Source: Xenopus tropicalis (Eukaryota; Chordata; Amphibia; Anura; Pipidae). From it: a stretch of 64,000 nucleotides of DNA. The notes below the pieces were generated by a model. That model saw nothing but the letters and a program-made list of their open reading frames with translations, was not told the origin of the DNA and did not search any database. The translations under genes and the position numbers were made by a program. Positions 22,358 through 31,735 of this stretch are shown one piece after another; within the stretch, counting starts at the first letter, position 1, and each line of letters opens with the position of its first letter. The stretch lies in the NCBI RefSeq assembly GCF_000004195.4, contig NC_030679.2, positions 29,687,712 to 29,751,711 on the forward strand, given 5' to 3'.

Positions 22358-22364
22358 GTGAGCC

Positions 22365-23154
22365 CTGTACTGAAAAAATATATAGTTCTTAGAGAGCCCC
22401 AAGGTAGCCATTGTATGCTGATTTGGATCTTTGAAGTAGATTTGCATGTACAGTACATTGGCAATATCTCAAGCACTAGAGAAGTAACCATGCGTAAACT
22501 ACAACTACAACGTACCATATGCTGCTCAGTTTCTGGGTGTAGCTGCTATTTTTAAAAGAATTTGAAACCTGATTAAAATGATGTTCTATGCTCTTTTGAG
22601 TAAAGTTAATAGCTCTATATATAAAGTATACACAGTAAACATTGCTTTTTGTATAACTAGTAGCTCCAAGTATGCCCCTTAGCATAGGGGACTGGAAGTT
22701 AATGATTTACTGCCTTTCAATGTGCCAGTCCATTTATAGTTTTCCAGTTGTATTTTTTATAAAGCTAAAAGAAAGCTATCAAGCTATAAATGCAGGCACA
22801 ATGGATCTGTATGACCAGCAGCCAGATTACACTGGTTTATGTTTAAAGATTGGCAAAATCAGATGCAGCTGTGATTGGGTGACGAGCAATAAGTTAAGTA
22901 GGGGGAAAGCTGGGCCGGGGGGTGGATAAGGATAGGGATGTGATGTCACAAGAGAAGCAGTTCCTTTCGTTATCTTCTGAGCAGGTAGAAACATTCCCAC
23001 TCACCTCCCTCTTTTTTTATATTTTGTGAAATTTCAGGAATTTTTCTTTTTTATGTTCTCATATTATCTCTTAATAACCAAATGTGGATGTTTTCCTGTA
23101 TGGTTGTGGCTCCTGTACCTTAATACAGTATAAATGTGAGAGTCTGCATGGTAT
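22365..23154. other. unique DNA, nothing recognised
   Basis: This is the DNA next to the truncated 5' end of the CR1 copy. No repeat ends or coding exon were seen. Confidence 0.45.
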
Positions 23155-23466
23155 TATTCATGTTAAATGAATTTTTAAATGCTTGATCCATGGAATGTTT
23201 ACGATCACCAATGAGGTCAGGAAGGATTTTTTTTCCCTCTTGAGGCATAATTGGCAACGGTTTTTTGGCTTCCTCTGGATCAAAACAGTGGATATATTAT
23301 AATGTATTTTAAGTTTTATTTGGCACAGCAGCGATAGGACCTTGCCAGAGAAATGCACAGGTAATTTTAGAGGGAGAAAGAAGGTTCTCTCCTGTGACTG
23401 CATGGTGGGTTGATTGATACAGACAATACTACTGCTTGTGCTAGGTGACAGCCTGCTTGGATAGGG
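23155..23466 (+). repeat. LINE-derived interspersed repeat, copy 1 of an inverted pair
   Basis: GGTCAGGAAGGATTTTTTTT and GGCTTCCTCTGGATCAAAAC are 3' UTR words of a CR1-like family (compare 42950-43030). The following 180 bp, including ACCTTGCCAGAG, TGCACAGGTAATTTTAG and GCTAGGTGACAGCCTGCTTGG, recur in reverse at 59112-59425 with roughly 85-90% identity by eye. It is probably a LINE-mobilised or composite repeat; no coding capacity. Confidence 0.65.
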
Positions 23467-23946
23467 AGAGGCATAAATGTATGAAACATTTGGCACAACT
23501 TGGCATATCACCAGTCACTTCAGTGGAAAAATGTGTACTCAAATGCGTTACACACATATTATATTGAAATTCCATACATTTGTATCTTCTCATTTGGTAT
23601 TTTTTTTTCAAGTTTTCCAGCTGTGTAATGACTTTTTATGTCTATTTATTTCTTTACTATACAATTATACAGGTGATGTATATTTTCCACAGAATTATCA
23701 CACAGGATACAAGTGTGCATGGACAGGAACAGAAATGAAAAGCAATATCTGCTCTCCAAGGTGCTGATTAGTGTCTATCAGACCAGCTTGTATGTATGTA
23801 AGGTAGGTAATGGCTCATTGTGCTGTGAGAGAATCGCCAGCAGATGCCAAGTCTGAGTAACACATGAAGGAGACAGTTTCCAGTTCATCATGTCCCTGTA
23901 CAGAACAGTGTGCACTATGAGGTTCCCAAGCACTTACTGTCTACAG

Positions 23947-24208
23947 CAGGGGTCCCCAAACTTTCTTACTCATGAGCCACCGTCAAGTGTAAAAAGACTT
24001 GGAAAGCAACACAAGCATCAAATATGTTCATGGAGGAGCCAAATAAGGGCTGTGATTGGCTATTAGGCAGCCTCTATGCACACTATCAGCTTACAGGGGG
24101 CTTTATTTGGTAGGAAATATTGTTTTTATTCAACCAAAACTTGCCCCCAAGTCAGGAATTCAAAAATAACTTGGTGAGCACCAGTGAGCCACTGGTTGGG
24201 GAACACTG
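23947..24208 (-). mobile_element. hAT-type MITE, CAGTGATCCCCAA family, with TSD
   Basis: It is bounded by CAGGGGTCCCCAAAC and GTTGGGGAACACTG, with flanking GTCTACAG (23939-23946) and GTCTTCAG (24209-24216), 7 of 8 identical. Its interior is the reverse of the element at 9524-9822. It carries no reading frame. Confidence 0.85.
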
Positions 24209-24216
24209 GTCTTCAG

Positions 24217-25152
24217 GGAGGGTGAAGTTCAACTGACCAAACCCACCAGGAAGTGAGAAAAAGATAATGTATTGTAATATTGAATAGCTAATGTTTTAAA
24301 AACATTTTCTTTTTTTTATTAACCCAAAAAAAAAAGATGATAAAAAAGAAGGAAAAGGTATACAAGCTCATACTGAATCAGCTGTGGCAGTGCCAAGATT
24401 ATAAAAATATATTTTAAATCAAGATGACAAAAAGGTGTTTCTCGTGCTGAGCACTTTGCTCCCAGAAGCCTTTTGAAGTGTCTTATATTGCGGATTGAGA
24501 TAAAAAAGATTATGTTTTATTATTACCCGAACAGCTTGATTACAAGGGACAATTACTGAACCCTGCACTCTCTGAAAGCCAGACAATCAAATTACTCCCC
24601 AGTACGTTAATCAAGTCTCCGCGGAACACAGGCACTCTCAGCTCTCACACGCTGTCAGCAACTGCACGGAGAAAGAGAAGTCTCTTGCTGCATACTGGGT
24701 CAGATTAAACGAATCTCACTGATAGTGTCTGACATCTGCATTACCTTCCATTGCAATCCTAGAACCACGCAGCTACAGATCTTATCCTGCTTTGCACCAC
24801 ATTTGTGCAAGCACTTGAAACACTATTATGTCCTTGGAGAAACCATTACAGGGAGGTTCACTTTTGAATTGTTCCTGCTAGTCTTCTATCATCATGAAGG
24901 TTGCTTTGTCCTGGAAACCAGTTGAAGTGCCCCACTGAAACACTTTGGCCAGGGACAGTCATTTCAGCAGCAAGAGATGTAAAAAGTACCCGAAAATGGT
25001 GCAGAACTTTAACCAATAACAATTATGCTTTATTGAACATAAGGAAAAAATATTTGAAGAAACTAATGCTCAGCCATCCTTTGTGTTCAGTTCCAGTGTT
25101 TAAACAGGCTGCACTTTTTCCAACAGTCAGTTGCACATTAAACCTCTTTCAA
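24217..25152. other. unique DNA with a possible conserved non-coding stretch
   Basis: 24480-24700 is free of repeat motifs and holds words such as CAATCAAATTACTCC and GTTAATCAAGTCTCC that resemble homeodomain sites. That makes it a weak candidate for conserved non-coding DNA. Nothing else is recognised. Confidence 0.3.
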
Positions 25153-25724
25153 TTAAAGTAGAACTAAACCTAAAAATGATTATGGCTAGAAATGCCATAT
25201 TTAATATACTTATGTACTACATCACTATAGTAGTAATGATCTAGAGTTTGTCACAGGGCTCACCATACTGGAATCTGTTAGGAGTGTCAGTGACACTGCA
25301 CATGCTCAGTGAGCTCTGAGCAGCTGTTGAGAAGCTAAGCTTAGGGGTCGTAGCAAATTATCAAGCAGAAAATGAGGTTTGTCTGTCATAGCGGGTGCCA
25401 CAGGGATTATTATTAATTTCTTATGCTAATTACACTGATTTCTGAGCTGCCATACAGTATTAATCTGTATTATTCATGAATCCACCCTATATTGTGACAT
25501 GTATATTCTATATATATAGTATATTGTGAGTGGGTCCCTAAGCTCAGGTAAGTGACAGCAGCACAGAGCATGTGCAGGGAATCAGCAGAAAAGAAGATGG
25601 GGAGCTACTGGGGCATCTATGGGGCACAGATCTTCCCTGGTAAAGGGCTGTGCTGCCTTGGGCTGGTACAGAAGCCGAAATATACATTACTTGCCTACTT
25701 CTTTAATCTATAGTTCTCCTATAA
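25153..25724 (+). mobile_element. T2/Kolobok-type MITE, both ends visible
   Basis: It begins TTAAAGTAGAACTAAACC and ends CTATAGTTCTCCTATAA, giving decayed inverted repeats of the TTAAAGGRGAACTA type. The interior includes GCTAGAAATGCCATATTTAA and ACTGCACATGCTCAGTGAGC, which I recognise as a common Xenopus T2-like family. There is no coding capacity. Confidence 0.75.
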
Positions 25725-26214
25725 GGTCCTTATATCATAATGTGCTCCTTGCATTTCAAGTTGGGCTCCGGTCCCCTCAGGTATTCCTGCCTTCCATGCT
25801 GGATTGAGTGCTGCTGCCTCTATTTAAGCAGGGGGAGTCTGGATCTACTGCCATCTTCTGACCAGGCGGTAGCTCTAAGATTCTGTTTGTGCCCAGCTTC
25901 AATAGGCGCAGCACATTTATGCCTAAAGAAGTGGGTGAAGATATCACTTGCACCCTGAACACCAGAAATGTTGCCAGATGGACTTTGCCCAATTTTGTCA
26001 GATTTGCAACAAAATTCCTGTACAGTTGTATTAAGTGCAAATCAAACACAACTGCTTAAGCTGCAGTGGAATAGTGCCAAGAGCATCACCCATTTGTGAC
26101 TGCAATGGTACTGGAATTATTGGGAAAATGATGCATTGTGGGATTGCACTTGAAATTGCACTTTAATCATTGCACTTGGCAAATGTAAATGAGCCCTTAC
26201 ATGTATTATAGCAG
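25725..26214. other. unique DNA, nothing recognised
   Basis: No repeat ends. Short open frames on both strands here show no domain-like pattern. Confidence 0.45.
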
Positions 26215-26294
26215 GCAAAGTTACGGACAAATGTTCAACGGTTTCATTAATTTTTTTTGTGAATCGAAAACGGGCCAGATTCGCTTATCACTAA
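26215..26294 (+). mobile_element. right-end fragment of TAGTGATGAGCGAA-family MITE
   Basis: GAAAACGGGCCAGATTCGC and TTATCACTAA match the right terminus of this hAT-type family. The left half is missing. Confidence 0.6.
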
Positions 26295-26322
26295 GGTCAC
26301 TTATCTGTAGGTCTTAAGAGCG

Positions 26323-26384
26323 TTATCAGATGGCAATGGGGGGGGGGGGGTGTTGCCAACATTAGGGTCATTGCCATCTGATAA
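26323..26384. repeat. perfect 16-bp inverted repeat around a G13 run
   Basis: TTATCAGATGGCAATG (26323-26338) and CATTGCCATCTGATAA (26369-26384) are exact reverse complements. The 30-base loop starts with a G tract (13 G counting the last base of the left arm). No relative was noticed elsewhere in the window. Confidence 0.75.
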
Positions 26385-26999
26385 TAGCGAGTGAAGAAAT
26401 TATATACAGGCACAGATGCAGCCGGAATAACACATTGGGCTTGGTCATAGGCAGTACAAGGTAACATACATTACCCCATCAGCATAAGAATCACTCTTGG
26501 TTGCTTACAAGATTACATTACAGTCACACACAGCTGAAAACAGAAAAGATGTACACGTCCCTCTCATTAAATAGCTCATTTGAAGATCTTCTTCTTTGTT
26601 TCCCGTATGCATTAATAATTTAACTTCTTGATACCTACACAAGGTAGGTCATGTTCCTCAAAAACCCACTGAGAACTGCATCATTCCAGCCTTGACTGAA
26701 CAGTCATTCAAGCAGTATGATGCATCTTGATACGTAAACCATTTCCATACACTTGATTAGAAATCATGGTAGAAAAATGTCAAGTGAGAAAAACACACAA
26801 ATGAGAGCTCAATTTTTGAATCATCTTAATTATAATGATCCAACAATTAGCAATTAATTTCTAATTGTTTGTGAATCCAAATTCATAATTATCCAGCCTC
26901 CCACGTCAGTTAATATCTAGTTCCATGGGCTGACGTTTGCAGAGAACAATGCTATTATAGATTATGTGACAGAATGCTAAGAAGTCTCCTGGCACATTT
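26385..26999. other. unique AT-rich DNA rich in TAATTA-type words
   Basis: 26800-26900 contains CTTAATTATAATGATCC, TTAGCAATTAATTTCTAATTG and CATAATTATCC in about 80 bp. Such clustering is common in conserved developmental enhancers but also arises in plain AT-rich DNA. Confidence 0.3.
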
Positions 27000-27470
27000 A
27001 TATTCCAGTAATAAATATGCTGGTACAGTATATATAGTTTATGTATGTGAGTGTATAGATAGGTCGGTATGGATCTGTATGTGAGTGGATAGATAGGTCA
27101 GTGTGGGTCTGTATGTGAGTGGATAGATAGGTCAGTATGGGTCTGTATGTGAGTGGATAGATAGGTCAGTGTGGGTCTGTATGTGAGTGGATAGATAGGT
27201 CAGTATGGGTCTGTATGTGAGTGGATAGATAGGTCAGTGTGGGTCTGTATGTGAGTGGATAGATAGGTCAGTATGGGTCTGTATGTGAGTGGATAGATAG
27301 GTCAGTATAGGTCTGTATGTGAGTGGATAGATAGGTCAGTGTGGCTCTGTATGTGAGTGGATAGATAGGTCAGTATGGATCTGTGTGTGTGTACTCGGAT
27401 TTTCTTGCAAGGGCTGAACTTGAAGGACGTTGGTCTTTTTGTAACCCAACTTAACTCTGTAATTCACTAT
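27000..27470 (+). mobile_element. CR1-type 3' UTR expanded into a minisatellite
   Basis: The flanks of the array match the 3' UTR of the CR1 copies: TATAGTTTATGTATGTGAG before it, and CTGAACTTGAAGGACG with TTTTTGTAACCCAAC after it. In the other two copies the segment between these words is present once. Here it has grown into ten units (27046-27385). Confidence 0.8.
27046..27385 (+). repeat. 34-bp minisatellite, ten units
   Basis: The unit is GTGAGTGGATAGATAGGTCA followed by GTRTGGGTCTGTAT. Ten units follow each other without gaps. Units 2-7 alternate between GTGTGGGTCT and GTATGGGTCT, so the array has a 68-bp two-unit higher-order period. The first unit still has GTGTATAGATAGG, the form seen in the unexpanded CR1 UTR. 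Confidence 0.9.
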
Positions 27471-27527
27471 AAAAAAAAAATGTTCAGCATTTTCAAAGAC
27501 TGATGATTGTAGCTTTGGAAATTATAC

Positions 27528-27760
27528 TTGTCCAAGAAATCATCCAAACCACTCTTGAAAGGAATTAATAGAGTCTGCTACCAAAACATCAACCATCAGG
27601 GCTTTCCCCAACCTCACTGCCCTCACTGTAAAGAACCAGCTACACTACTTCAAATAAAAGTTCTGTTCCCCAAATCTAGAGGAGGGTCTAAAGGGGTAGC
27701 CTCTTGTGATCTTTTCTATAGGAAGGTGGACTTATTGTGTGAGAGCTGTAAGCAATGCTA
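27528..27760 (-). pseudogene. CR1-type ORF2 tail fragment, decayed
   Basis: On the plus strand CCAAACCACTCTTGAAAGG, CAACCTCACTGCCCTCACTG and GGTCTAAAGGGGTAGCCTC correspond to 20519-20670 of the large CR1 copy, so this is the C-terminal tail (FFTVRAVR, RGHPFRLEER region) of another copy on the minus strand. It carries insertions, frame breaks and several substitutions. It lies tail to tail with the plus-strand CR1 UTR at 27000-27470. Confidence 0.75.
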
Positions 27761-27865
27761 TTCACGTTTGGATAAAGCACCTATCAGACTTTCTTCTATT
27801 TTATAAAGGTTCAAGGCAGCCAGGGTTAGAAAGACAAGGGTCAATACCAGGATCAGGAGTGCTTA

Positions 27866-28069
27866 CTCCTGAGCGAATGTGTCCAGTTCAAGAAAACTTA
27901 GTGAAATGGAGCTACCGCACAATTTTTATGAATACAACTTTTTGATGCCACCATGATATTTCTGATGCGACTATGTCTTTTTCCTCCCTTGGTAAATTTT
28001 TGTTGTGTTATATTGCGGAATTTTGCAGCGAATCCATAAGTGGTGAAAATATTTGCTCATCACTAGTAT
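27866..28069 (+). mobile_element. decayed TAGTGATGAGCGAA-family MITE
   Basis: CTGAGCGAATGTGTCC at the left and GCGAATCCATAAG with TTTGCTCATCACTA at the right are the family's ends. The central array is reduced to a few TTGATGCCACCATGA-like units. Confidence 0.65.
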
Positions 28070-28251
28070 CTACCCCAGGCAAGGTGACCAACAGGGAGGT
28101 CTGATATTTAATACAGAGCAGATGGGAGCAAAAGGCAGAACTTGAAACACAGACTGGTATAGGCAGGCTTCAATACAGGAGAAAGCTAATACCTCTTACT
28201 TGCCCCACCTGTGTAGAATAGAGGTAAGGGAAGAAAACCATAGTATACTAA

Positions 28252-28485
28252 CAGTGCCGGATTTGTTTTCCAAGCGCCCCGAGGACACCTCCATCCGTTG
28301 CCCCCCCACCATTACGAGTGTGCATGTGCAAACACCCCCCTCTCAGCCATGAGCGCGCATGGGCAGAAGTTTAAACTCCCATACGGAGCAGTGGTGGAGA
28401 GGGAGCAAAATTTTCAAATTTCGTTGCCGCCCCTAAATTTGAGCTGCCCTCAGCGCAGGTCTTTGTGGCCTCTCCACAAATTAGG
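28252..28485 (+). mobile_element. hAT-type element, CAGTGCCGGATTT end, partial
   Basis: It begins CAGTGCCGGATTTG and continues with GC-rich words (AAGCGCCCCGAGGACACC, CCGCCCCTAAATTT) that I associate with a Xenopus hAT MITE. No matching right terminus or target duplication was found. Confidence 0.5.
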
Positions 28486-29654
28486 GCTTGTAAACTAATT
28501 TCAAACCAAACGGGATCATTTCTTACAATAGGGTACTGTGTGGTTTCTCAGCCTAAAGGATAAACTTTTCTCATTAGTAATATTTACCATTTCTGAATAT
28601 ATTATATTTCTGAAAGCCAAATAGAACTGTTATAGCCAGCCTGGCAAAAAATGGAATTTAGCAGATACTCTCTATTATTCATTGAATCACCAGCTCATAA
28701 TAAGAAAATATATTCCCCTTATAAAAAGCAAAAAGAGATTTGGTTGAGGGGTTAACATTCAAATCTGGGATCTTATTTACAAAGGGATGGGGGAAATAGT
28801 TGTCAATAGTTGTAATGATTTTTTGGGGGGGGGGGGGCTGGTGAAAAAAATGTTTAAAAAATGTAACTCCGGATTTCTCTCATGTTATGGGTCAAACATA
28901 AAACAAAGTTCCTCAGATTTTGAGAAATCAGTCCCTTAGAAACTGGTGATTATAGACAGACACCTGGTATTTCTGTTCTTTGAAATGAAACATTTAGGTT
29001 TTTGGCTTTTTGTTTTACAACAGAATAAAAACAAAACACCAAGGTCAAAAAGTAAGATGCCCTTGTGTATATCTTGTTCAAAGTCTTTTTCAGTACTAAG
29101 ATACTATATGGCAAGTAAAGGGCATAAGCAAGGCAGAACAAAAGTGCGTATGTATATAAAAGAGCCTTTGTTGGGAGCTGTGCACAGGCGCGTGCTGAAG
29201 TTAATTAAGGCAAAACTGAATGGATAGTCCTCATGAATATGCTTTAGAAGGGATTCATTACTATTTTATTAACAGCCTCGTCTTGAGGTATTTTTGAATT
29301 TTTCAGTTATTTTAGAACCATGGGGAAAGGTCGGAGGACTGCGGCTGGATTTATTTCTTAAATATATGACAACTTTGTTTGTGTTGAACTATTTTGCAAT
29401 TTGGAGCAGCTTGTAGCTTTAACTGTCTACTACTCTTTTATAAATAGTAAAGCTTCATTTGTTCATTTTAAAAGGCTGTTTGACCTACAGAGAACTTGCC
29501 TGCATTCAGAATTCATGTTTCGAAATGATTCATAGGAATTTGCTGGTTCCACCATTGACCACCTTTGGGGAAATTGGTGATACAGCTTGGATGGATGGCA
29601 ACATCTTTATACAAGAGCATTGGATTGATGACCAATATGATTGCTGCCCTTATT
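28486..29654. other. unique DNA with a G13 homopolymer
   Basis: A run of 13 G lies at 28825-28837. Otherwise no repeat ends or exon pattern are visible. Confidence 0.45.
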
Positions 29655-29936
29655 ATGGTCTGACTGGGCTGCCAGGGCACCGGGAGAAATTCAGGTGGGC
29701 CCCCTTTGCAGGATCTTTTCATTCTGCGTGGATGGCTGCTCGGCCAGAGGTACAAGGTAGATACAAGTGGGGGGGGGGGGGGGGGTCAGGATGCAGCTTT
29801 TGAGCTTCAGATGTGGGTTTGCAATGGGGCAGGGGCATCAGCTGAGGGTTTGCTACTGGTTTGGGGAGTCTTGACAGCTGGGGCTGGGAGCCCTTAAGGT
29901 AAAGTTTCTAATGGTCCCTGAAACCAAGCCCAACAC
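29655..29936 (+). mobile_element. hAT-type MITE, GTCGGACTGGG family, decayed
   Basis: TCTGACTGGGCTGCCAGGGC at the left and AAGCCCAACACTG at the right resemble the ends of the family seen at 39-319. The interior has a run of 17 G (29769-29785). No target duplication is readable. Confidence 0.5.
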
Positions 29937-30327
29937 TGGCCTTTAATCAATCTCACTCTGTATATTTATATTACATTTTAGTTTCCTTAAATGAGCAATA
30001 AAATTTTACAAGCAACTCTGTCTGAGAACCTGGAGCCATCTGAACTAGGCCATAAACTCCTCCTCCTACCTAAGTAGCACTTAAAATAAAGAAATAGTTT
30101 TTTTCAGCCTCCTACTTGGCCAGACAGCCTCTCAAATGTGATTACTTACATTTCTAGTAAGACCCAAATATGCTACTACTACTTCTTCTTTGTGCCAGTT
30201 TCCTCTAAAATGTTGTACAGGTATAGGACCCCTTATCTGGAAACCCATTATCCAGAAAGTTCTGAATTATGGAAAGGCCATCTCCCATAGACTCCATTAT
30301 AAGCAAATAATTCTAATTTTTAAAAAT

Positions 30328-30892
30328 GATTCCCTTTTCTCTGTAATAATAAAACAGTACCTGTACTTGATCCCAACTAAGATATAATTACCCCTTATTG
30401 GGGGCAGAACAGCCCTATTGGGTTTATTTAATGGTTAAATGATTCCCTTTTCTCTGTAATAATAAAACAGTACCTGTACTTGATCCCAACTAAGATATAA
30501 TTACCCCTTATTGGGGGCAGAACAGTCCTATTGGGTTTATTTAATGGTTAAATGATTCCCCTTTCTCTGTAATAATAAAACAGTACCTGTACTTGATCCC
30601 AACTAAGATATAATTACCCCTTATTGGGGACAGAACAGCCCTATTGGGTTTATTTAATGGTTAAATGATTCCCTTTTCTCTGTAATAATAAAACAGTACC
30701 TGTACTTGATCCCAACTAAGATATAATTAATCCTTATTGGAAGCAAAACAATCCTATTGGGTTTATTTAATGGTTAAATGATTCCCTTTTCTCTGTAATA
30801 ATAAAACGGTACCTGTACTTGATCCCAACCAAGATATAATTAATCCTTATTGGAAGCAAAACAATCCTGTTGGGTTTATTTAACATTTATAT
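30328..30892 (-). repeat. 113-bp tandem array, five units
   Basis: The word GATTCCC recurs at 30328, 30441, 30554, 30667 and 30780, exactly 113 bp apart. Each unit carries AACCCAATAGG on the minus strand and GATCCCAACTAAGATATAAT on the plus strand. The first units are nearly identical; the last two differ more (ATTAATCCTTATTGGAAGC). The same array occurs inverted at 44774-45345. Confidence 0.92.
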
Positions 30893-30910
30893 GATTTTTA
30901 GTAGACTTAA

Positions 30911-31420
30911 GGGGGCTGATTTACTAAGACACGATTTCGAATCCGAATTGGAAAAATTCCGATTGGAAACGAAAATTTTGCGACCTTTTCGTATTTTTTG
31001 CGATTTTTTCGGCGTCTTTCCGATTTTTGCGTAAAAACGCGAGTTTTTCGGCGTCTTTACGATTTTTGCGTAAAAACGCGAGTTTTTCTGCGTCTTTACG
31101 AAAGTTGCGCAAAGTCGCGTTTTTTTCATAGCGTTAACACTTGCGCGCAAAGTCGCGCCTTTTTCGTAGCGTTAAAACTTAAAAGGCGCGACGTTTCGCA
31201 CAAGTTTTAACGCTACGAAAAAATCGCGACTTTGCGCAACTTTCGTAAAGACGCCGAAAAACACGCGTTTTTACGCAAAAATCGTAAAGACGCCGCAAAA
31301 CGCGCGTTTTTTACGCAAAAATCGTAAAGACGCCGAAAAAAAATCGCAAAATTACCGATCATTACGAAAAAAACGCAATCGGACGCATTCGGCCCGTTCG
31401 TGGGTTAGTAAATGTGCCCC
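30911..31420. mobile_element. palindromic Harbinger-like MITE
   Basis: The ends GGGGGCTGATTTACTAA and TTAGTAAATGTGCCCC are inverted. TAA precedes the left end, while the right flank reads AAGG, so one base of the duplication seems lost. The arms contain repeated CGTCTTTACGATTTTTGCG words. It sits in the CTTAAG site of the host repeat, the same site used at 4604. Confidence 0.8.
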
Positions 31421-31431
31421 AAGGTGTGGAG

Positions 31432-31625
31432 TAGTGATGAGCAAATCTATCCCATTTCGCTTCACCATAAAATTTGCGAAACGACAAGAACATTCGAAAA
31501 AATTACACAAAGACAAATTTTTCCACTGCAAATTTTCACAGAAGTTTTGCGAAACAATTCGCCAATGGCGGAATGCGGAAATTCGCTGCGAATCCATGCC
31601 TGGCAAAAAAATTCGCTCATCACTA
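31432..31625 (+). mobile_element. short hAT-type MITE, TAGTGATGAGC family, with TSD
   Basis: It runs from TAGTGATGAGCAAATC to CGCTCATCACTA. The flanks GTGTGGAG (31424-31431) and GTGCAGAG (31626-31633) match at 6 of 8 positions; a duplicated flank at 31660-31667 (GTGCGGAG) matches 7 of 8. The internal unit array is nearly absent, which makes this the shortest near-complete copy in the window. Confidence 0.8.
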
Positions 31626-31686
31626 GTGCAGAGATCTAAATTACGGAAAGACATCACTAGTGCGGAGATCTAAATTACGGAAAGAC
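31619..31686. repeat. 34-bp tandem duplication across a transposon boundary
   Basis: The 34 bp starting ATCACTAGTG and ending ACGGAAAGAC occur at 31619-31652 and 31653-31686 with one difference (CAGAG/CGGAG). The unit includes the last seven bases of the hAT MITE, its target duplication and 19 bp of the host repeat. Confidence 0.9.
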
Positions 31687-31735
31687 GCCTTATCTGAAAA
31701 ACCCCAGTTCCCGAGCATTCTGGATACCTGTATGA

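Larger units (their letters stand above)
20316..22360 (-). mobile_element. CR1-type LINE, 5'-truncated, 2.05 kb
   Basis: The element reads on the minus strand. It keeps an almost complete reverse transcriptase and C-terminal tail (20463-22357), a 3' UTR of about 145 bp, and a terminal run of ATGTAAC-like units (20316-20346), which is the usual short tandem tail of CR1 elements. Homology to CR1 proteins starts abruptly near 22357 in the linker before the polymerase, so the endonuclease and ORF1 are missing. Relatives in the window are 39057-39838 (plus strand) and 27000-27760 (fragments). Confidence 0.92.
30216..31732 (-). mobile_element. 330-bp repeat enlarged by a 113-bp array and two nested MITEs
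   Basis: The outer ends TACAGGTATAGGACC (30216) and GCATTCTGGATACCTGTA (31732) belong to one minus-strand copy of the 330-bp repeat. Inside it are a five-unit 113-bp array (30328-30892), a palindromic element (30911-31420) and a hAT-type MITE (31432-31625). The host words CTTAAG, GGTGTGGAG and AGATCTAAATTACGG fall on either side of the insertions, which fixes the order of events. Confidence 0.85.

Noticed and set aside
20316..22360. An active LINE with full ORF2
   Set aside because: The catalytic motifs are intact, but the endonuclease is missing, the 5' end is truncated, and the frame is broken before the C-terminal tail.
27046..27385. Regular 34-bp repeats that might suggest a CRISPR array
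   Set aside because: The units are directly tandem with no unique spacers, and they derive from a LINE 3' UTR in an animal genome.
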